Shown here piece after piece: positions 13,470 through 63,710 of a stretch of DNA of 64,000 nucleotides. The translations under genes were made by a program, and so were the position numbers. Position 1 is the stretch's first letter. Each line of letters opens with the position of its first letter. The notes below the pieces were generated by a model, which was not told the origin of the DNA, did not search any database, and worked only from the letters and a program-made list of their open reading frames with translations. This DNA comes from Maylandia zebra (Eukaryota; Chordata; Actinopteri; Cichliformes; Cichlidae). The stretch is from assembly GCF_041146795.1 (NCBI RefSeq), contig NC_135174.1, positions 19,524,878 to 19,588,877 of the forward strand. The letters run 5' to 3'.

Positions 13470-16400
13470 CATCTGAATACATATTTATTAGATAAATATT
13501 AGGTTGTCACATCATCTAACTACATACAGTTCTGCAAGACTAAAAATCACAATTAGTTCCTTTATTTTCTCACCAGTTTAGAATATGAAATGATTGTACA
13601 TACAATGTACAAACAGAGAGACAATGGCCACATTGCATGAATCACCTTAGGTTGTATAATTTTTCCAACTGTTCATGATATCAAAAATTGTACAAACTAT
13701 GGATTGGTTACAATCTTCTGGACCCGTCCCTCCCACCGTGCTTCTCCCTCATCTCCGAGCAGTTTTCTTTGTAACCGTTTTTTTTTTATTGTTTGTTTTG
13801 CTTTATGTATTTTTTTAATTTTTTAAATGTATTTGTTTTTTAAGTTTTTAGCTTTAGCACCTCAGAGTATGCAGGTGACAGACTAGAACATTTAGGCTAA
13901 ATATTACATGTAAAACATTGCTGTCCCAGTTCCCGTAACAAAAGAGGTGAAAGTATAATACAGAGTGGGAACAAAATGCTGAGCGATACCCACAGACACT
14001 AACTAACAAGTTTCATTTTCCATATTCAGCCACTTCCAGTAGAGGGGTTGCAAGCTTTTTATTATTCTGAAGAAACAATGCACATTCCCAGGGAAAATGA
14101 ATACATTTCTGTTCACATGTCTCTATATTAATTTACATATATACAGGCATCCTTGGGATGTTTGACCTGGTCTTAAAATCCTTTCCAGGTCAAACTAGCG
14201 AACGTGCCCTTCCTTTTTGTTTTTTTGTTTTTAAATTTTTAAATTTTTTATTAACTCGTTTTCTTTTTTCAACTGTTTTTTCTTTTAAAACAACATCCCC
14301 CCCCAGAGAAATGTCCCTTTATTGTGATTGTGCAACTACAAATTAGGGGTGCTGCCTTTTTCACCAATTTGAAAAGAAGAAGAAAAAGACTGAAATGATA
14401 AAGACTTCCGTGGGATTGTTTAAAAGTTTCAATTCAGATCGCGAAGAATGAAAACACACCAGTGAACTGTTGAAAGCACAGACTTTTGATTTGATGTTTC
14501 CTTGTGACTAAAATATGAAACAAGTTAGGGCTCTGAATAGGAAAAAACAAATTCCTTTTATAACATTTAAAAATAATGCGTACATGAAATCAGGATGGTC
14601 GATTCAGCACAATGCTACAATTGAAAGAAATTGGATTTCTAGCCTTACAGATTAATAAGAAAACCAGTACAAAATAATTTACCAAGAACAAAGGGGATAA
14701 AAATGTATATGGTCTCATGCTTTTTTAAAAAAGCCACATTTTTTCTATAACAAAAATATAAACAATATCATGAATTTCTTTAAAATATGGTTGTGATATA
14801 TCTTTAAAATACCACTGACAATTAGCAACAATTATGATATTCACATAGCTCACTAATTACACTGAAAGCCAGCTGACACCACATAATTCGAAACCCATTA
14901 CTGTTCAGCATCACTGACAAAGGTCAACATAAATTCATGAGCAGACAACATTGATCATTTTGAATCAATACATCGTAGCATGAGGGAAAATATTGCTTCG
15001 AACTGAGTGCAACGTCTGAAAACTGAAACGATGATACACAAGCACTTTGAGCTGATGCAAGGAAGGGGACAACGAATATTAGGACATGAACAGGTGGGAA
15101 AGCGACTCGGGGGAAACGACGATGACCTGCGATAGCTTATGAAATGCTTGGGCTGGCTACGCCCCGGCGTGGAGACGAGACAGCCGTATGCTGGTTTGGG
15201 AGCATATGTGGTTAAGTTGGACGACTAATGATCGAAGGACAAACATTATCAAGATGATACAAAAATATTCACAATGATATTTACAGTACGATAGCATTTC
15301 TTAAAAAATAATACATTTGCATACAGAACAGCACTCTTTTTTTTAACATTAAAATGAAAACAAATGTGGCAAAAAGAAAGAAATCTGCACCAATACTGCT
15401 TTGAAAACCACTTCTTGAACAGCAGTGATGGATAAACTGTCCTCTCCTTTATCTTTAAAACCAATATTACATCCAATCACACTGACACACACACACACTC
15501 ACACACTTTCAGTCTTTACAGGACCAAGCAAGCACAAACATTTCCATTCTCATCCCTCTAACTTTGGTGATGTTGAGCAGTTTCCCAAAAGGTTTATGTA
15601 TAGTTTAATTGTGCAGCAACAATAAAAAAAACATAATAAACATAACACAGTATATGCAGCAAATACATGATAAATGTACTGCTGACATCAACATCATCCC
15701 TTCAATGTTAGTGTTAAATAAAATCATACTAAACCTGACAGAAAATCATAAAACAAGCAAACAAACAAGGTCTGTGGAAACAGCAACTGATAAAAACCAC
15801 ACTATCTTTTGTTATCACCACTTGGAACAGCACTAGACAAGGGCTTGGCACACATGCACTTTGTAGATTACTTAAACAACATCATTTAACTGGGAAGAGA
15901 GATGTAATTCAGTAAAACTCCTGACAAGAGAAACACGATGGCTCATGCAGAGCTGATGGAAGGAGTTGTAGCAGGAAGCGACAAAGCAGGAGCGTCACAG
16001 GAACCCAAACCTCGCACGTTGTACCTTACGTTTCCAATGAAATCCCTTCTTTGTACAGGGGACAATAACTTTACAATATGTAGATGGACAGATATGCTAC
16101 TCTGTTATGAATGTTGTTTGGTGTAATTGGGGCAATTTTTTTCATTTTCTGCTGTCGAAACCAAAAAGGAGGGACATCTATGTGTTTAAAAAATAGCACA
16201 ATCGTAGACAAAGTGGATGCCGATCAGTCCCAAAAATATTTTTTAAAATCTTGGCAGAGGAGCTTAAATTTGTTTTAGAAAAAACATTTTGTCAAAGATG
16301 GACACGTTGATCTTATTTTTTGTTTCTTTTTGGAAAGGCTGATTTTTGTGTTTTTGCGTTGTCAGAATCTCTTGTGCTTTTAAATGATGTGTGGTGGACA

Positions 16401-16887
16401 AAAAAGTGCGACTAACCAGACCAGTCAGGGAATGGAGCTGCGACACCAGGAAGCTGTGGCCTCTCAGATTGGAATAAGATAAGACGCACTGGCCAGATAG
16501 CGCAGGTTTTTTCAGTTATTTTTCTGTTTTTTTTTTACAGTGAATTCCTTTTTCTTCAGAAAAGGAAACAAAACACGAATAAAAAAAATGCTACAACGCG
16601 TTCCTAATAAGCACACATACACATGTGTGTGACATTTAAAAAAAAAGAAAATCAACTGAGTATAGCTGCACAGTTCAAAGTTATCACCTCTGGGTGAGAG
16701 GGCAGGGAAAACCCTTGCCGTGTCTTTGAGTTGTAACCTCTTTCAGTCAATCTGTGCTGGCGAATGAAAGTTGTACAAGAGGAAGAAGAGAAAGGGAGTG
16801 CATCTTTGTGTTTATCAAGTACTGAGTGACCGCCTTGGGATCTCAGGGAAACTGCAGCAGTCAGTGATTATATGTTTCTGAATCGCC
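13470..16887 (-). other. zmiz1: zmiz1 3' untranslated region
   Basis: The DNA after the zmiz1 stop codon (16888) runs about 3.4 kb without splice-consistent exons to an AATAAA hexamer on the minus strand at 13494-13499. The length is similar to that of mammalian ZMIZ1 3' UTRs. Two Pumilio-type octamers (UGUANAUA) occur in sense orientation, at 14138-14145 and 15278-15285. The exact 3' end is inferred from the hexamer; earlier signals may also be used. Confidence 0.6.
13494..13499 (-). terminator. Candidate distal poly(A) signal of zmiz1
   Basis: AATAAA on the minus strand at the downstream edge of the long conserved-looking 3' UTR. It is chosen because sequence beyond it (below 13400) loses any resemblance to UTR and runs into repeat-rich DNA. 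Not verified by transcripts. Confidence 0.45.
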
Positions 16888-52692
<35,805 letters not shown>

Positions 52693-52830
52693 GTTGATTG
52701 TCCCTCTTTGGCCTCTACCTGCCAGCCATTAAACTGGAGACTTCTGTAACACAAACACAGACAAATGTTAAGGCTCACCTCTTCCAAGTGAAGCTGCCAA
52801 TTCCATCACCACCAGGATATTGCTGTTATA

Positions 52831-52855
52831 GTGTGTTTGTGTGTGTGTGTGTGTG
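52831..52855. repeat. GT microsatellite upstream of coding exon 1
   Basis: A (GT)n tract, about 25 bp, lying roughly 90 bp upstream of the acceptor of zmiz1 coding exon 1. On the transcribed sense it reads as CA, a potential hnRNP L-type splicing-regulatory element. Confidence 0.75.
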
Positions 52856-54086
52856 CTGGGTGCTGTGAGCTGAGCAGGGAGATATTGATTTGGCAGGTGA
52901 CAAGCACCTCAGAGAGCCCAAAGGATGACATTCCTCTCAGCTCCTGTGACACCCTTAACAAGCCCTGGCGGTTGCCCCGAACGGTGCCATACACCTTTGG
53001 AAATGACACACTGGACGTAGACAGGATGTCTGACTGTGTTTAAAGCACCTTGGGGTGAAAATGAACAGAGGTAGAGGGACACACACACACACACACTGAG
53101 TCGTAGCACCTCAGTCTGTCAGCATTACCTCAGAAAGCTGCACGAAACCCTTCCATCCTGGCCTGTGAGAACATTAACTTGGCATGTGGTTCTCTGTTTA
53201 CATTACTTAGCCATTATGTAATCTTTGGTTAACAATTATCTGTACCCTGGGCCCAGACTTGCTCTACATTTTACTCCCCTTTCTCCTCCCTTCTCGCTCC
53301 AGCTACATAAGAGTTCCTCTAACAAAACCCCTTACAGCGCACTATTGATTTTGGAGTAGCAGCTTATAGAAAAACCTTCTTCTTTTAGCAGAGAGAATAA
53401 TATTTTATGGAAGGCAAACAATGAGGCTGTGAGCTGACATGCTACATACTATTATCACGAGTTAAAAAGTATCACCGGCTACATTAAAGGTTATCAATTT
53501 CGCCTCTAGGGGGTTTGATTTAATGTTGCATTCAGTGTCAAATAAATATTACACAAGGCTGTCGGCCAGAACTCGTAGTGACCTGCAGCTTGAAGTGGAA
53601 GGTTTAGTGAATTAATAAGCGCGTTTATGGGTGGTGAAAAGTGTAACCTCCATCTTCTCCTCCGCCTCACTCCCCCTTTATCTCATCCTGTCTCAATCTT
53701 TCCTTCTCGCTACTGCAGGGGCATCTCGTCCTGCGGTGCATCATCTCTCACTCAAACGCTCTTTCAGACCCCTCCCTCTCCACGCCATCCTTCTCCATTA
53801 CCATCACACAGTGAGAAATTTCGCCGTACAAAGTACCTGAGAGATGAGGGAGCGAGGGGAGGAAAAAAAAAAAGGAGAGCGGGAGAGAGAGGAGGCAGCA
53901 TGCTGCACCATACTGATAATGCTCACTTAGGGGTCTCTAGCTGGATTTAACGGCAGGGCCAGTAATCTACTCCACTAGACAGCTAAAGAGCTTTTATGCT
54001 ACCTATTGGAGCTGCTCATGCCTGTACTTGAGAGGAGAGAAGGGCACACTAGTGCATTCCTCTCCATAAATTAGAAAGCTCATAAA

Positions 54087-54101
54087 GGGGGGGGGGGGGG
54101 G
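54087..54101. repeat. 15-G homopolymer run
   Basis: Uninterrupted G run in the upstream region of zmiz1. The length is prone to polymorphism and sequencing error. Confidence 0.85.
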
Positions 54102-57100
54102 AGATGTCCGAGTATTTTTTCCACTCCTCTTTGCAGATGGAAAGTGTTTTGTTTGTTGACATGTCTGATGTCTCACAGACTTACTGAATCCTCAGATGAA
54201 ACATTTGAAGTGGGCGTGGCTGAGTTCTGATAATGATTTGAGGAATTTAGCATAAAAAAAACGATTGGGCATGGGTTTAAGTGACTTTCAGATATCTACA
54301 GCTTAATCAAATAACGTTCACATTTTATAACATGTGGTCATGGATACTCCTGTCAAACAACAGCTTCCTTAGTGACACATGTTTTATACATCCATCAGGT
54401 GTTTGCTGCTATAATACTCCCCCCAGTCACCTCCTTCTGCCAGCTGATAGTGAGCTGATCCTTGGCAAGGGTGTCCCCAGACCACTGTGCTCCTCAGCCA
54501 CCAGCAGGTGTCTCCCTGGCCCTTCAAAGGCCTGGCTTGTGGCACAAAGAAGGCGGAGCAGTGTTGCTTTAAGCCTTTACAAGCTCTACAAATCCTCAGC
54601 TGCTGCTTCCTAACAGGGCCCACTCAGCCCGGCACTGCCTGTCTGACCTTGTGGTTATTGATGAGCGAGTCGACCTGCTCCCTCCGACTCTCTCTCTTTC
54701 TCTTCCCTCCTGCCCTTCCCCTTGCTCTCGCTCTCTCACTCGAGCTCTCCCCCTGTCATCTCTCTTACCTCCAACAGTGAGTTAAAATGAGGGGAAAGAA
54801 AGGTTGGGCTGCCATTCACCTCCTCCGTTTTTTAACCGGTTAAACACACGGTGCAGGAATCGCTGTAAAGCCTACGTGTGCACACATTTACATGCATTTT
54901 CTTCCTAAGATAATGACTTTTTTTTTTAAATGGCATGGCAGTGTTGAGGTGTAATTTAATTTCCAGATATTCATTTGTTCTAATTAAACACTAGTCCTTT
55001 GTTATATCTTTGATGACTAACAAGAGCCAATTTACAGATTAAACCCATGATGCTATGGAGATATGACAACAGTGGCAATTATGAGCCCGCCTCTATTTAC
55101 AAGCTCTCATCTATCTTACAGATGCTATCGCTTATTATTTTCTGTGTGCTGCTACCTTTACGTGATGTTATTTGCCTTGATTCAGATAGTAACTCCGGCA
55201 ATCCTGCCTGACGCTTCTGAGCGTGTGAGGGGAAATCGCTGCAGATATGTGCCTTACTTGAGCTTAATTTACTGCAAATTGCACAGCAGGCGTTACACAA
55301 CAAGTTGAGCTGTGGATTCCTGCACAACAAAAGACTCGTGGGTGTGGGGGGAGTCGGAGAGTGGGACGAGAGCAGGGAGACCCGCTTCCCTCTCCTATTC
55401 AAGGGGGAGCTAAAATATATGTATTGAGTGGGAGCTGTAATAAAACGAAACGGGTGAGGAGATGCAGGCTGGGAACAAATATGAAAGGCAGTGGAGTATG
55501 GCGGCAAGGCGATGGAGCACCACCGGAGGATTGGATGAAATTATCTCTTTATAATCAGGGGGCTTCTGCATGGCTGCCTCCTCCATTGCCCAGTGACAGA
55601 TGAGGCCTACCTCTTCAGATGGGCTTTTCACAGTGCTATCAGCCCACCTCTAGGGTAAAACAATGTTTTTCTTCCCCCTGTAACACTACTTTAAAGCTTT
55701 GTTTTCGCACGGCACCCCGCGGAGAGAGGACCGTCTCCTGTCAGACGGGGTCCATGTTTGTCTCATTACGTGATCATGTTACGTAAGCGTACCTTGAAAA
55801 GGGCTGCGGATTTAATTTGATGACAAAACTGTGCCACAGGAAGGGCTGGAAGAGGGTGACGCTAAACAATGTTGAATGAAGACACTAAAGTGCAACATTA
55901 TCTGCAGTAAGTAAGAGGGAATTGCTTTTTGAACTGTCACAATCGCACAGTTTGGAATCTAAACATTATTTCAGACACCCAAAAACCTTCAAAGAGAGTT
56001 TCTAGCTTGTTAATGTAACGTAGATGAGCTGCGCGTCTCCGCTCTGCAGGATAAAAACAGTCGGAGAGGGAGAAAAGTAGACAATGATTAGCTTTATCCC
56101 GCCATCACAGCAGAACAAATGGATCACAAACCCGCGCCGCTTTACAGTCTCTCAACTGAGCTGTTGAGGCGCAGGGAAGTGGTAAACAGATTTAATTTAT
56201 TCATATAAATGGCTTGTGAACCAAAACAGTCAGGCCACTCTGGGAGCGAGCAGTCTTGTTAAAGGATATTTCCAGTTTATTACATTTCTTATTTCCGTAG
56301 TTTTGGCCATTGCTCGTGATAATATTGTGCTCTCCAAAGTAATTGCTGAGATCTGGAAGCACAGTGACAATGCAACTACAAAGTGTGATAGGGCAAGAAA
56401 TAAGATGTCAGACAAGTCGACAGGCCATCAATTCAGAAAAGATATTTGAAGGTAATAAAGTGTGCATACCTATGATATGGATTAGAGCGTTTTACTTCAC
56501 AGAGAAAACAGCACATATAATGCAAGAGCAGTGAATCAAAGCTGAACTGGCACATCAGTCACTAAACTATGATGGATGCTGATAACACACAGGCGGGGTA
56601 ATAATTTTAGCTCATGTGGAAGTTTGCTTAAAATCTATACAATCGCCTGAGAGCGTTTCCTTCGTGCCCTCCTGACTCATGTACCACATTTGAATGGAGA
56701 CATTTTTCTAAAGCGCATCTCCCGAGGCACTCAAAGTATTCGTCGACATGAAAAGGTGAGAGAGTGAGTGCGGCTACAGGTGTAGAAAGACAGCAAACCA
56801 CGCTGGCTACCATCCCGACCACACGCGCGCACACACACAAGCACACAGATCTTCTCACCTTCCCTTGAGTGCTGGGCCGGCATCATGATACCATAACAAC
56901 ACCCTCAGTCACTCGTAATGTGCTTTACAACAACACTACAGGCAGGGTGTTACACCTCCGCAGAGCAGTGTGAAACACCCCCCTCTCCTCGACACACACC
57001 AAAACACATGCACGCACACACACCTCGCTAATCGAAAGCTACTAAGCTAAGCACTGCTGACACTATTAAATCTGAACAAGGTGGCCTCAGTGAAGAAATC

Positions 57101-60100
57101 AGCATCATTCTCATACCTTATGGGGACATGTCAAGACTCAAGGTGATCCAAGTCTCCATGAGTCATCTGTTGTAGGTGAATTAGGCAATAAAGGACTAAT
57201 CTGCACCATCATTGACTAGGGGTCTGCTGTTTGCAGCACTTGCTTAAGGGTGATAAAGATGAGGGAGTAGGAGGAGAGAAGGAAGAAGAGGAGGAGGAGG
57301 AGGGGGAGGAAGCATCTCTTTACCCTCATGATTTTAATGAGCTTTGATTCCGAGATATGTCTTGTTTTCTTCCGACTGTCGGCTGAGGCCGGCGTGAAAG
57401 CTCTCCTTTAATTATCTCAACATTGTAGAGAAGACCGTTTTTGTTTTTTTCGCACTGAGGGATGGGCGTTCAGTTTAGAGAGGGCACCTCTAGGACTCCA
57501 GGTGTCTGCCTGGTAAGTGGCCAGGCAGGCAGCGAGGACAAAGCTGTGTTTGTTCGACGAAGGAAAAAGCAGAGAGGATGGAAATGTGTACGTAACAGTG
57601 CTTCTTCCATTGTTGCCTCACAGAATGTGCCATAATCCCCGGCAGGCTCCATCCAGAGCTGGCACGGAGGATAATATGAGCTGCCTCCTGCCTGTCCCAC
57701 CTCCCTGCTCTACCTCCCCTCCCCTCAGCCCTTCTCCAGCACCTCCTCCTCCCTTCCCCCATGTCTCTGCTGCACACACACATATGGACACGCAGCCACT
57801 CGAGTGCACACACACGCTCACACCTCCCCACATGGCTCCTTAACAGGCTTGGGAATGGATTTCTTTTATTTAATGTGGTTTGGTCTGTAGCTCCAGAGGC
57901 AACCGTGAGCGAGGGCGGGCTCGCACTTGTGCCACTCGCTCTCGTGCGTACACGCGCGCACACACTCAATCCAAAGGAGCCCTGCTGTGTTGGTCGCTGT
58001 TCACTGATCTCTCCCTCTTTCCCTCTGTCTTTCTCCATCTCCCATTCTCCCTCTAACTCACTCCACTCCCTCGCTCTGTCTTTCACGCAGATCCACATTC
58101 ACTCTCTCCCTCCCTTTTTGCCCTCTCACTTTTTTTTTTTTCATGACAGCTCACATAAGCAAGCCTCCTGGATTCCTGCGGGAGCCCCACGTTCAGTACA
58201 CAGAGATTGTTCAGCCATCAGGCACATCTGCAGCATGATTAGAAAAGCAAAGGGAGCATGGTATTGGAGGCAGGAGGCCGGGGTGGCAGAGACACCCCCC
58301 ACCCACCCTTCATGTCCACCAGCAGAAGCAGAAGAAGAAAACAGAGGGTTGGGATCATAGAGGGGCCTTAGCAATATCTCCTCTCTAACCAAGTGTAACA
58401 TTTCACCAAGTCTCAGAGGCTGATCTCTGACTACGATTAAAAAAAAAGGAGAGAGAGAGAGAGAAAGGACAAAGGCAAACGGGAGCCAGTCTCTCTTCAC
58501 TGCCAAGCCACCATCCATCCGCTAGCCTGCCTCCCTCATGGAGCTGGCAAAAACTAGAGGAGAACCTGCAAACATGAGTAGCATCATTGTTTCTCCTTCT
58601 CCTTCTCTTGTTTGCTCTGCACTGCCTCTTCCAAAGAGCTACTCTTTTAATTTCCTTCCACCCTTACGCTAATAGCAGACAAGGGGGAGGGTCAATTCCC
58701 CCGTGGCGCTAGAGGCAGCACAGATGAGCCACATGACTGTGCGAGCCCCCACCAAATGCAGAGCAGCGCGAGGTGAAACGGCTAGGCAGCTAGCCCCGCT
58801 CTGTCTCCCTGTGCCTGTGGTGCTCCATCAGCCTCACTGCTCGCTGCCAAGCTCCTTTCTCCTTCACAATCCTCCTGGAATTTCGGAGGCATGTGACGAT
58901 GATGATGATGGTGATGATGAAACCAGTGAGCCAAAGTGTAAACCTGCAGCCATTGTTGAGATATGAGGTAAATTCAGAGTCTCACAAAAGAGAGCCATCA
59001 CTACCACCCCTTGGAACACTTTGTCTTAAAAATTGCCTTTGATTGCGAGCATAGAGGAAAAGTCAAAGAGGCATTTTATTTCCATTTCTGTGAGTGATAT
59101 TGTTGCCACGAAGGTGCCGACACTGCCTCAGACAACTTCTGAGCCCCCCCACCTTCCTTTCTCAGTTTTTTTTCCTGCCAGTCTCCTGGTTTATTATGCA
59201 TTCAGCTCATGTGTCCCTCCTGTGAGTGGCTGTTCATTTTCCACATACCATGCTTAATCCGGCCAGCTAAAACTTTGAAATAGCGGGAGCTGCAGACGCA
59301 GCCGCTACCCAAGAGGAGCCATTATGAGGTCTGGGAGAGAGAGACTGATAGCGCTGGGGGGAGGAGTGACAGGCGAGCTGCAAGATACATGGGAAGGAAT
59401 TCAAAGAAGGCTGAGAGCAGAACAGGAGGGGTGTGCGTGTTTGTGTGTTCGCTGCTTTACAAGCATACACTGCGTGAGAGTAGCTGTGATAAGTTAGAGG
59501 CAGTTGTGGGTGTTTGTTAGCTGGCGTGTGTGTGTTTGAAGGAGTTGTTGGTGTGGGCAGGGGGATGGAGGACCTCCTTGTCTCCATTGTGCCAGTGACC
59601 TTTGGCCTTTTGTGACTTTGAGTGAATGGGAGGAGAGAAACAGAAAGAAACAGAGAGTGAGGGATTTTAAATAGTGCATGAGCTCAACCTGCCTAGACAC
59701 TGATGGACAGCGGCAACATGAGCTTTCTCTGTTTCACCAAAGGAGTCTGTGAAGACATACCATCAAACTGCCAGACCTTATAATGACCTCGCTAACATCT
59801 CCATTTGGAAATTTCATCAGCAGGAATATCGGCTTGAGAATATGTCTTAAAAATCCTGATTTATTTAATCAAAAGTCCAAAACCTGAATTAAAAAATATA
59901 CATAGGAAAACAGCAACTGTGACCCTGTGACCAGTTATTTTAGATGTTACATTTTTAGAGAAAGTTTCATAGTTAAATAAAAAAATACAGTCAACATCTG
60001 AAAGAAGGAATGCCACAACCTTCATCTTACAAATCAATAAAGCAACGATTCCCTTCACAACCATTTTCTGTTTTGTTTTTTGAACACTAAAAGCCATCTG

Positions 60101-62240
60101 AGATGTTACTTCATCTTTTTTGTTCCATTTTTCCAGAAAACCCCCCCCAAACATTTTCTCCTCCAGTCCACAGACGTGAATTGGAGTGATCTAGCTGGCA
60201 TGGCTCATAGAAATATATTCTTTTTTAATATTTGCAGATTGTTTGATAACCTTGCTGGGCGGACTGATCCCGTGTTAACAGCTTGCTAGTATCTACAGCC
60301 ATCGGTCCCTCCGGGGAGAAGCCTCTCATTCCACAAATGTGCTCAATTAAAAAGAGCAGAGTGCTTAGAGAGGGCCAGTGAGAGGCCATTCCCTGCACCC
60401 GTTTGATCTGGATTTCCTAATTGGTCAATGACAACACATTACCAGACAGGCGGATGCTTGATCTGCAGAGAGGAGGCTTTTTGACTAGGGCAGTTCGACC
60501 TCTCTTCCTTTCCCTTTCGCCCCCTGCACCTTCGACGTCCTACCCGCCCCCTCCGTGACCACGCAGAATGCGTGTGAGTCCGAGTGTCTCTGCATGTAAA
60601 AAGGGAGTATGGGTCTGACGTGTAGGAGGAGGCTGATTTAGAGGTTAGACAGCACAGGCTGCAGTAAATCCGTGTCACAAATCTTCCTTATGGAACCGTG
60701 GGGGGACACACGCGAGCATGTGATGAATCCCATGCAACACGCAGACCTCTGCCTCCCCTCCTCGGCCTCTTCTGGAGCCCACACCACACTGCTTGCGCTG
60801 CACTAATTTGCCAGATATCGTGGGCTGTTATGTTTTGATTGCCTTTGTGTAAATGAATCGGGAAGCCTCTCATTTCACGTGCAGCTGTGAAGAATTCCAA
60901 TGTGTCAGGGAAGAAAAAGGAGATTCTCCAGGGAGAAAAAGACTTAGTGGAGTCTTCGATCAAGCACTGAAGACATTTATTCATTTATTCATCTTTCTTT
61001 CTTTATCCAGGCATCCTTGGATCATTTCACTCAGTGTATATTATTTCCCTATTGTGTGCGGCCCTCTTTAGGGAGTCACTACAGCATAAAAACACCAAAG
61101 GCAAACCGTATCGCATGCAAGGAGTCTCAGCGATGCAGATCAGATGCTTGCACAACAGTATGGTCTCATTTTATATAATCCTACTGCTAGCTAAAAATAG
61201 TATCAAATTAATATTGAATGTTACTGTAGGAGAGGGTGGCAGAGTTCCAGCTTATGGAAATATGCTGTCATATGGAGCGATAACAGTCTATCCTTTAACA
61301 CACCCATGTGAAAAAGAAACAAGTTATTAGGAATTTCCCACTGCCTCTGAAGTAAAATGTTTATATTTCATATATAGCTCTTATACTTGTGAAAGTGTCC
61401 CCTTGTTCATACAACACAATGTTTACTTATTCATACATAATTCTTAAAATTACGTTTTTATGAGGGAAAAATGCAAAAGGAGCCCGTTTCGTAAATAAAT
61501 CACAGTCTTATGAGACATTAAATGGATATAAAACATAAAATTAGCTTTTAAAATCTCTTCCATACGGACATATACACTTTATATGCATAAACATCATCTG
61601 CATATACACCCCTAACAAAAGAAAAAAAAAGCAACCAATTAACAAACTTTAAAATGTGAGGACCTACCGAAGTGCTTAAAGCTTATGCCTGCATATAAAC
61701 TCTTTATAAATAGGGTCAGTGGTCGGTCTGGAAACCCATAAGCTTCTCTGCTGACTTAGCCTCTGGGGACAACAGCCAATTTCTCGGCGCTTCCAGTGTA
61801 GCCGGCGGATATCCAGGCTAAGAGTTCCTGTTCCAGTCATTGTTTATGAATCCAGATACATTTGAAAAAAGCTAATAAAAAGCTAAATGAGAAGCAGTGA
61901 TCCAGAGAGTACATTTTGGCAAGTGGAATCCCTCGTTTTGCTCTCTACACAGACCGTTTACCTCCATGCAACCAAAGACTGTTCAAACAAACTGATCAAC
62001 TTAACTTGTATCACAAAAGGACTACAAATGAAAGGCTTCTGGTAACAGAAGAGTTTGCCAACATTCGTCTGCATATTCAAATGTGGATATCACTTTATAA
62101 AGATTGGGCAATATCATAATATATCCATATCACATTTAAACATACAGGTGCAACTGCTGATCATTTAAAATGAATTTGTTATGAACTGAGAGCAAAACAT
62201 CACATTTGGGAATTATGGCAACAATGAATACAGTTTTGAC

Positions 62241-63702
62241 TAGGGCTGAACGATATATCGCATTTGCGATAATATCGCGACATGATCAAGTGCAATTTTC
62301 TAACCGCAAAGGCTGCGATTATACTCTGGACATGTCCAAATTCATGGGCTGCATCCTCCTGAGGCCGCATTTGTAGACCGATTACGTCACAGCGACGTGC
62401 CGAAGGCTGTCCAAATTACTACCATATCCCAGAATTCATAGCGCGGCCCAGCCAAACTCCAGTTTCCAGCAATGGCGGCCGCTACTAAGTTTTAAAATTA
62501 CTCATACTAATCTTTCTGGGTCACAAAATAAACTTTTAACATATTTTCAGGCGAGAAAGTAGTTGTGTAAACATCAAATATCTGCTCGGTTTATCAAGAT
62601 ATCCCATATTTGCAAAAGTGCTTCGACGTTTTCAGAGGCGTCTGCTACCCACCAGCTCGACAGCTAGCCGGGAGCTCGAGGGTTACTGATGCGGCCGAGA
62701 ACGGCACAACTCCCGGCACATCATTTTCAGATCACCGCGGAGTTTCGCTGCTCGGGTTAAACGTAATATATAAGTCACTTAGACAACCTAAAAATGTTAT
62801 TGTTGGGCTTTTTTCAGTGTTTTGTTTGTTCGTGAGTAAATCGGTTTGGCTGAGATTAAAGTTATTAGATTAGATAAAATAAAACTTTATTAATCCCCCG
62901 GGTGGGTTCCTCCTTGGTTTTCACACAGCTGACTAAACGTCAAACAGAAAACTTATTAAACAGAAGTATGAGACAGTCGAGAATTTACGCCAGTGTCTGG
63001 TTATATTTTAGATAGCAAGAAGCAGACGGCCGAGTTTATTAAACTCCACCGAGACAGCGGTGACGCTAATCAGAACTAGACCATCCAATTTCACGCCTTT
63101 AAATTTTAAAGGCGTGTTTGTGTGTGTTTATACAATTGCTATTATGTTTGCACTTTATGTGTAATGTTACTGACTGCAGAGATCAGTAAGATGTGTGTAT
63201 TTTTTATTTATTAGTTTTATTTATTTAATATTATTTTTTAATTGAATGACTGTCTAGTAGTTCACAGATGTCGAAAAACTGAGTGTGGTAAAGCCACTGA
63301 TTTTGTTTATGTATATTTCTGCAATCTGCACATTGTACTGACTTTCATTTTAATGTTTACACCAGGGTTCCTTGTCAGCACTTTATGCTCAGATGTTTGT
63401 AAGCTAAAAATAAACTATTGTGTATGTTCAAATATACTGTTGTGATTGAAGAAGTTAAATAAAAATGTCAGTCATCAATTCATGCATCACCTCATGTTAT
63501 CATAACAGAGGTCTGTCTTCCAGGAAAGAACAGTTTAAAATTAATGTAATATAGTATTGGCCATACTATATGATGTATTGCTTGTCTTTGTTTAATAATA
63601 CAGAAGACAAAGACCTTAAAAAATAATCGCATATCGCATCGCAATCGCAATATTGGGGCAAAAAATCGCAATTAGATTATTTTCCATAATCGTTCAGCCC
63701 TA
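62241..63702. mobile_element. Non-autonomous hAT element upstream of zmiz1
   Basis: Both ends begin TAGGGCTGAACGAT read inward, followed by runs of ATCGCA-type words. It is flanked by a perfect 8-bp duplication, gttttgac (62233-62240 and 63703-63710). The 1462-bp interior has no transposase frame. It includes a stretch at about 62866-62935 resembling a separate fish repeat (TAGATAAAATAAAACTTTATT). The intact duplication suggests a fairly recent insertion. Confidence 0.92.
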
Positions 63703-63710
63703 GTTTTGAC

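Larger units (their letters stand above)
52744..62240 (-). other. 5' intron and/or upstream region of zmiz1
   Basis: No coding exon was found. Visible structures are GT tracts at 52831-52855 (inside the intron end), a (CA)n tract near 53081-53096, a 15-G run at 54087-54101, GGA repeats near 57272-57310, a CT-rich stretch at 58000-58140 and GAT repeats near 58895-58920. Several long frames of up to 202 codons (57490-58098) are low-complexity artefacts. The noncoding first exon and promoter may be here or beyond the window. Confidence 0.6.

Noticed and set aside
57490..58098. 202-residue minus-strand frame, with overlapping frames up to 199 residues
   Set aside because: Low-complexity Arg/Gly/Ser- and Cys-rich translation of CT/GA-rich DNA, with no splice context and overlapping frames on both strands.
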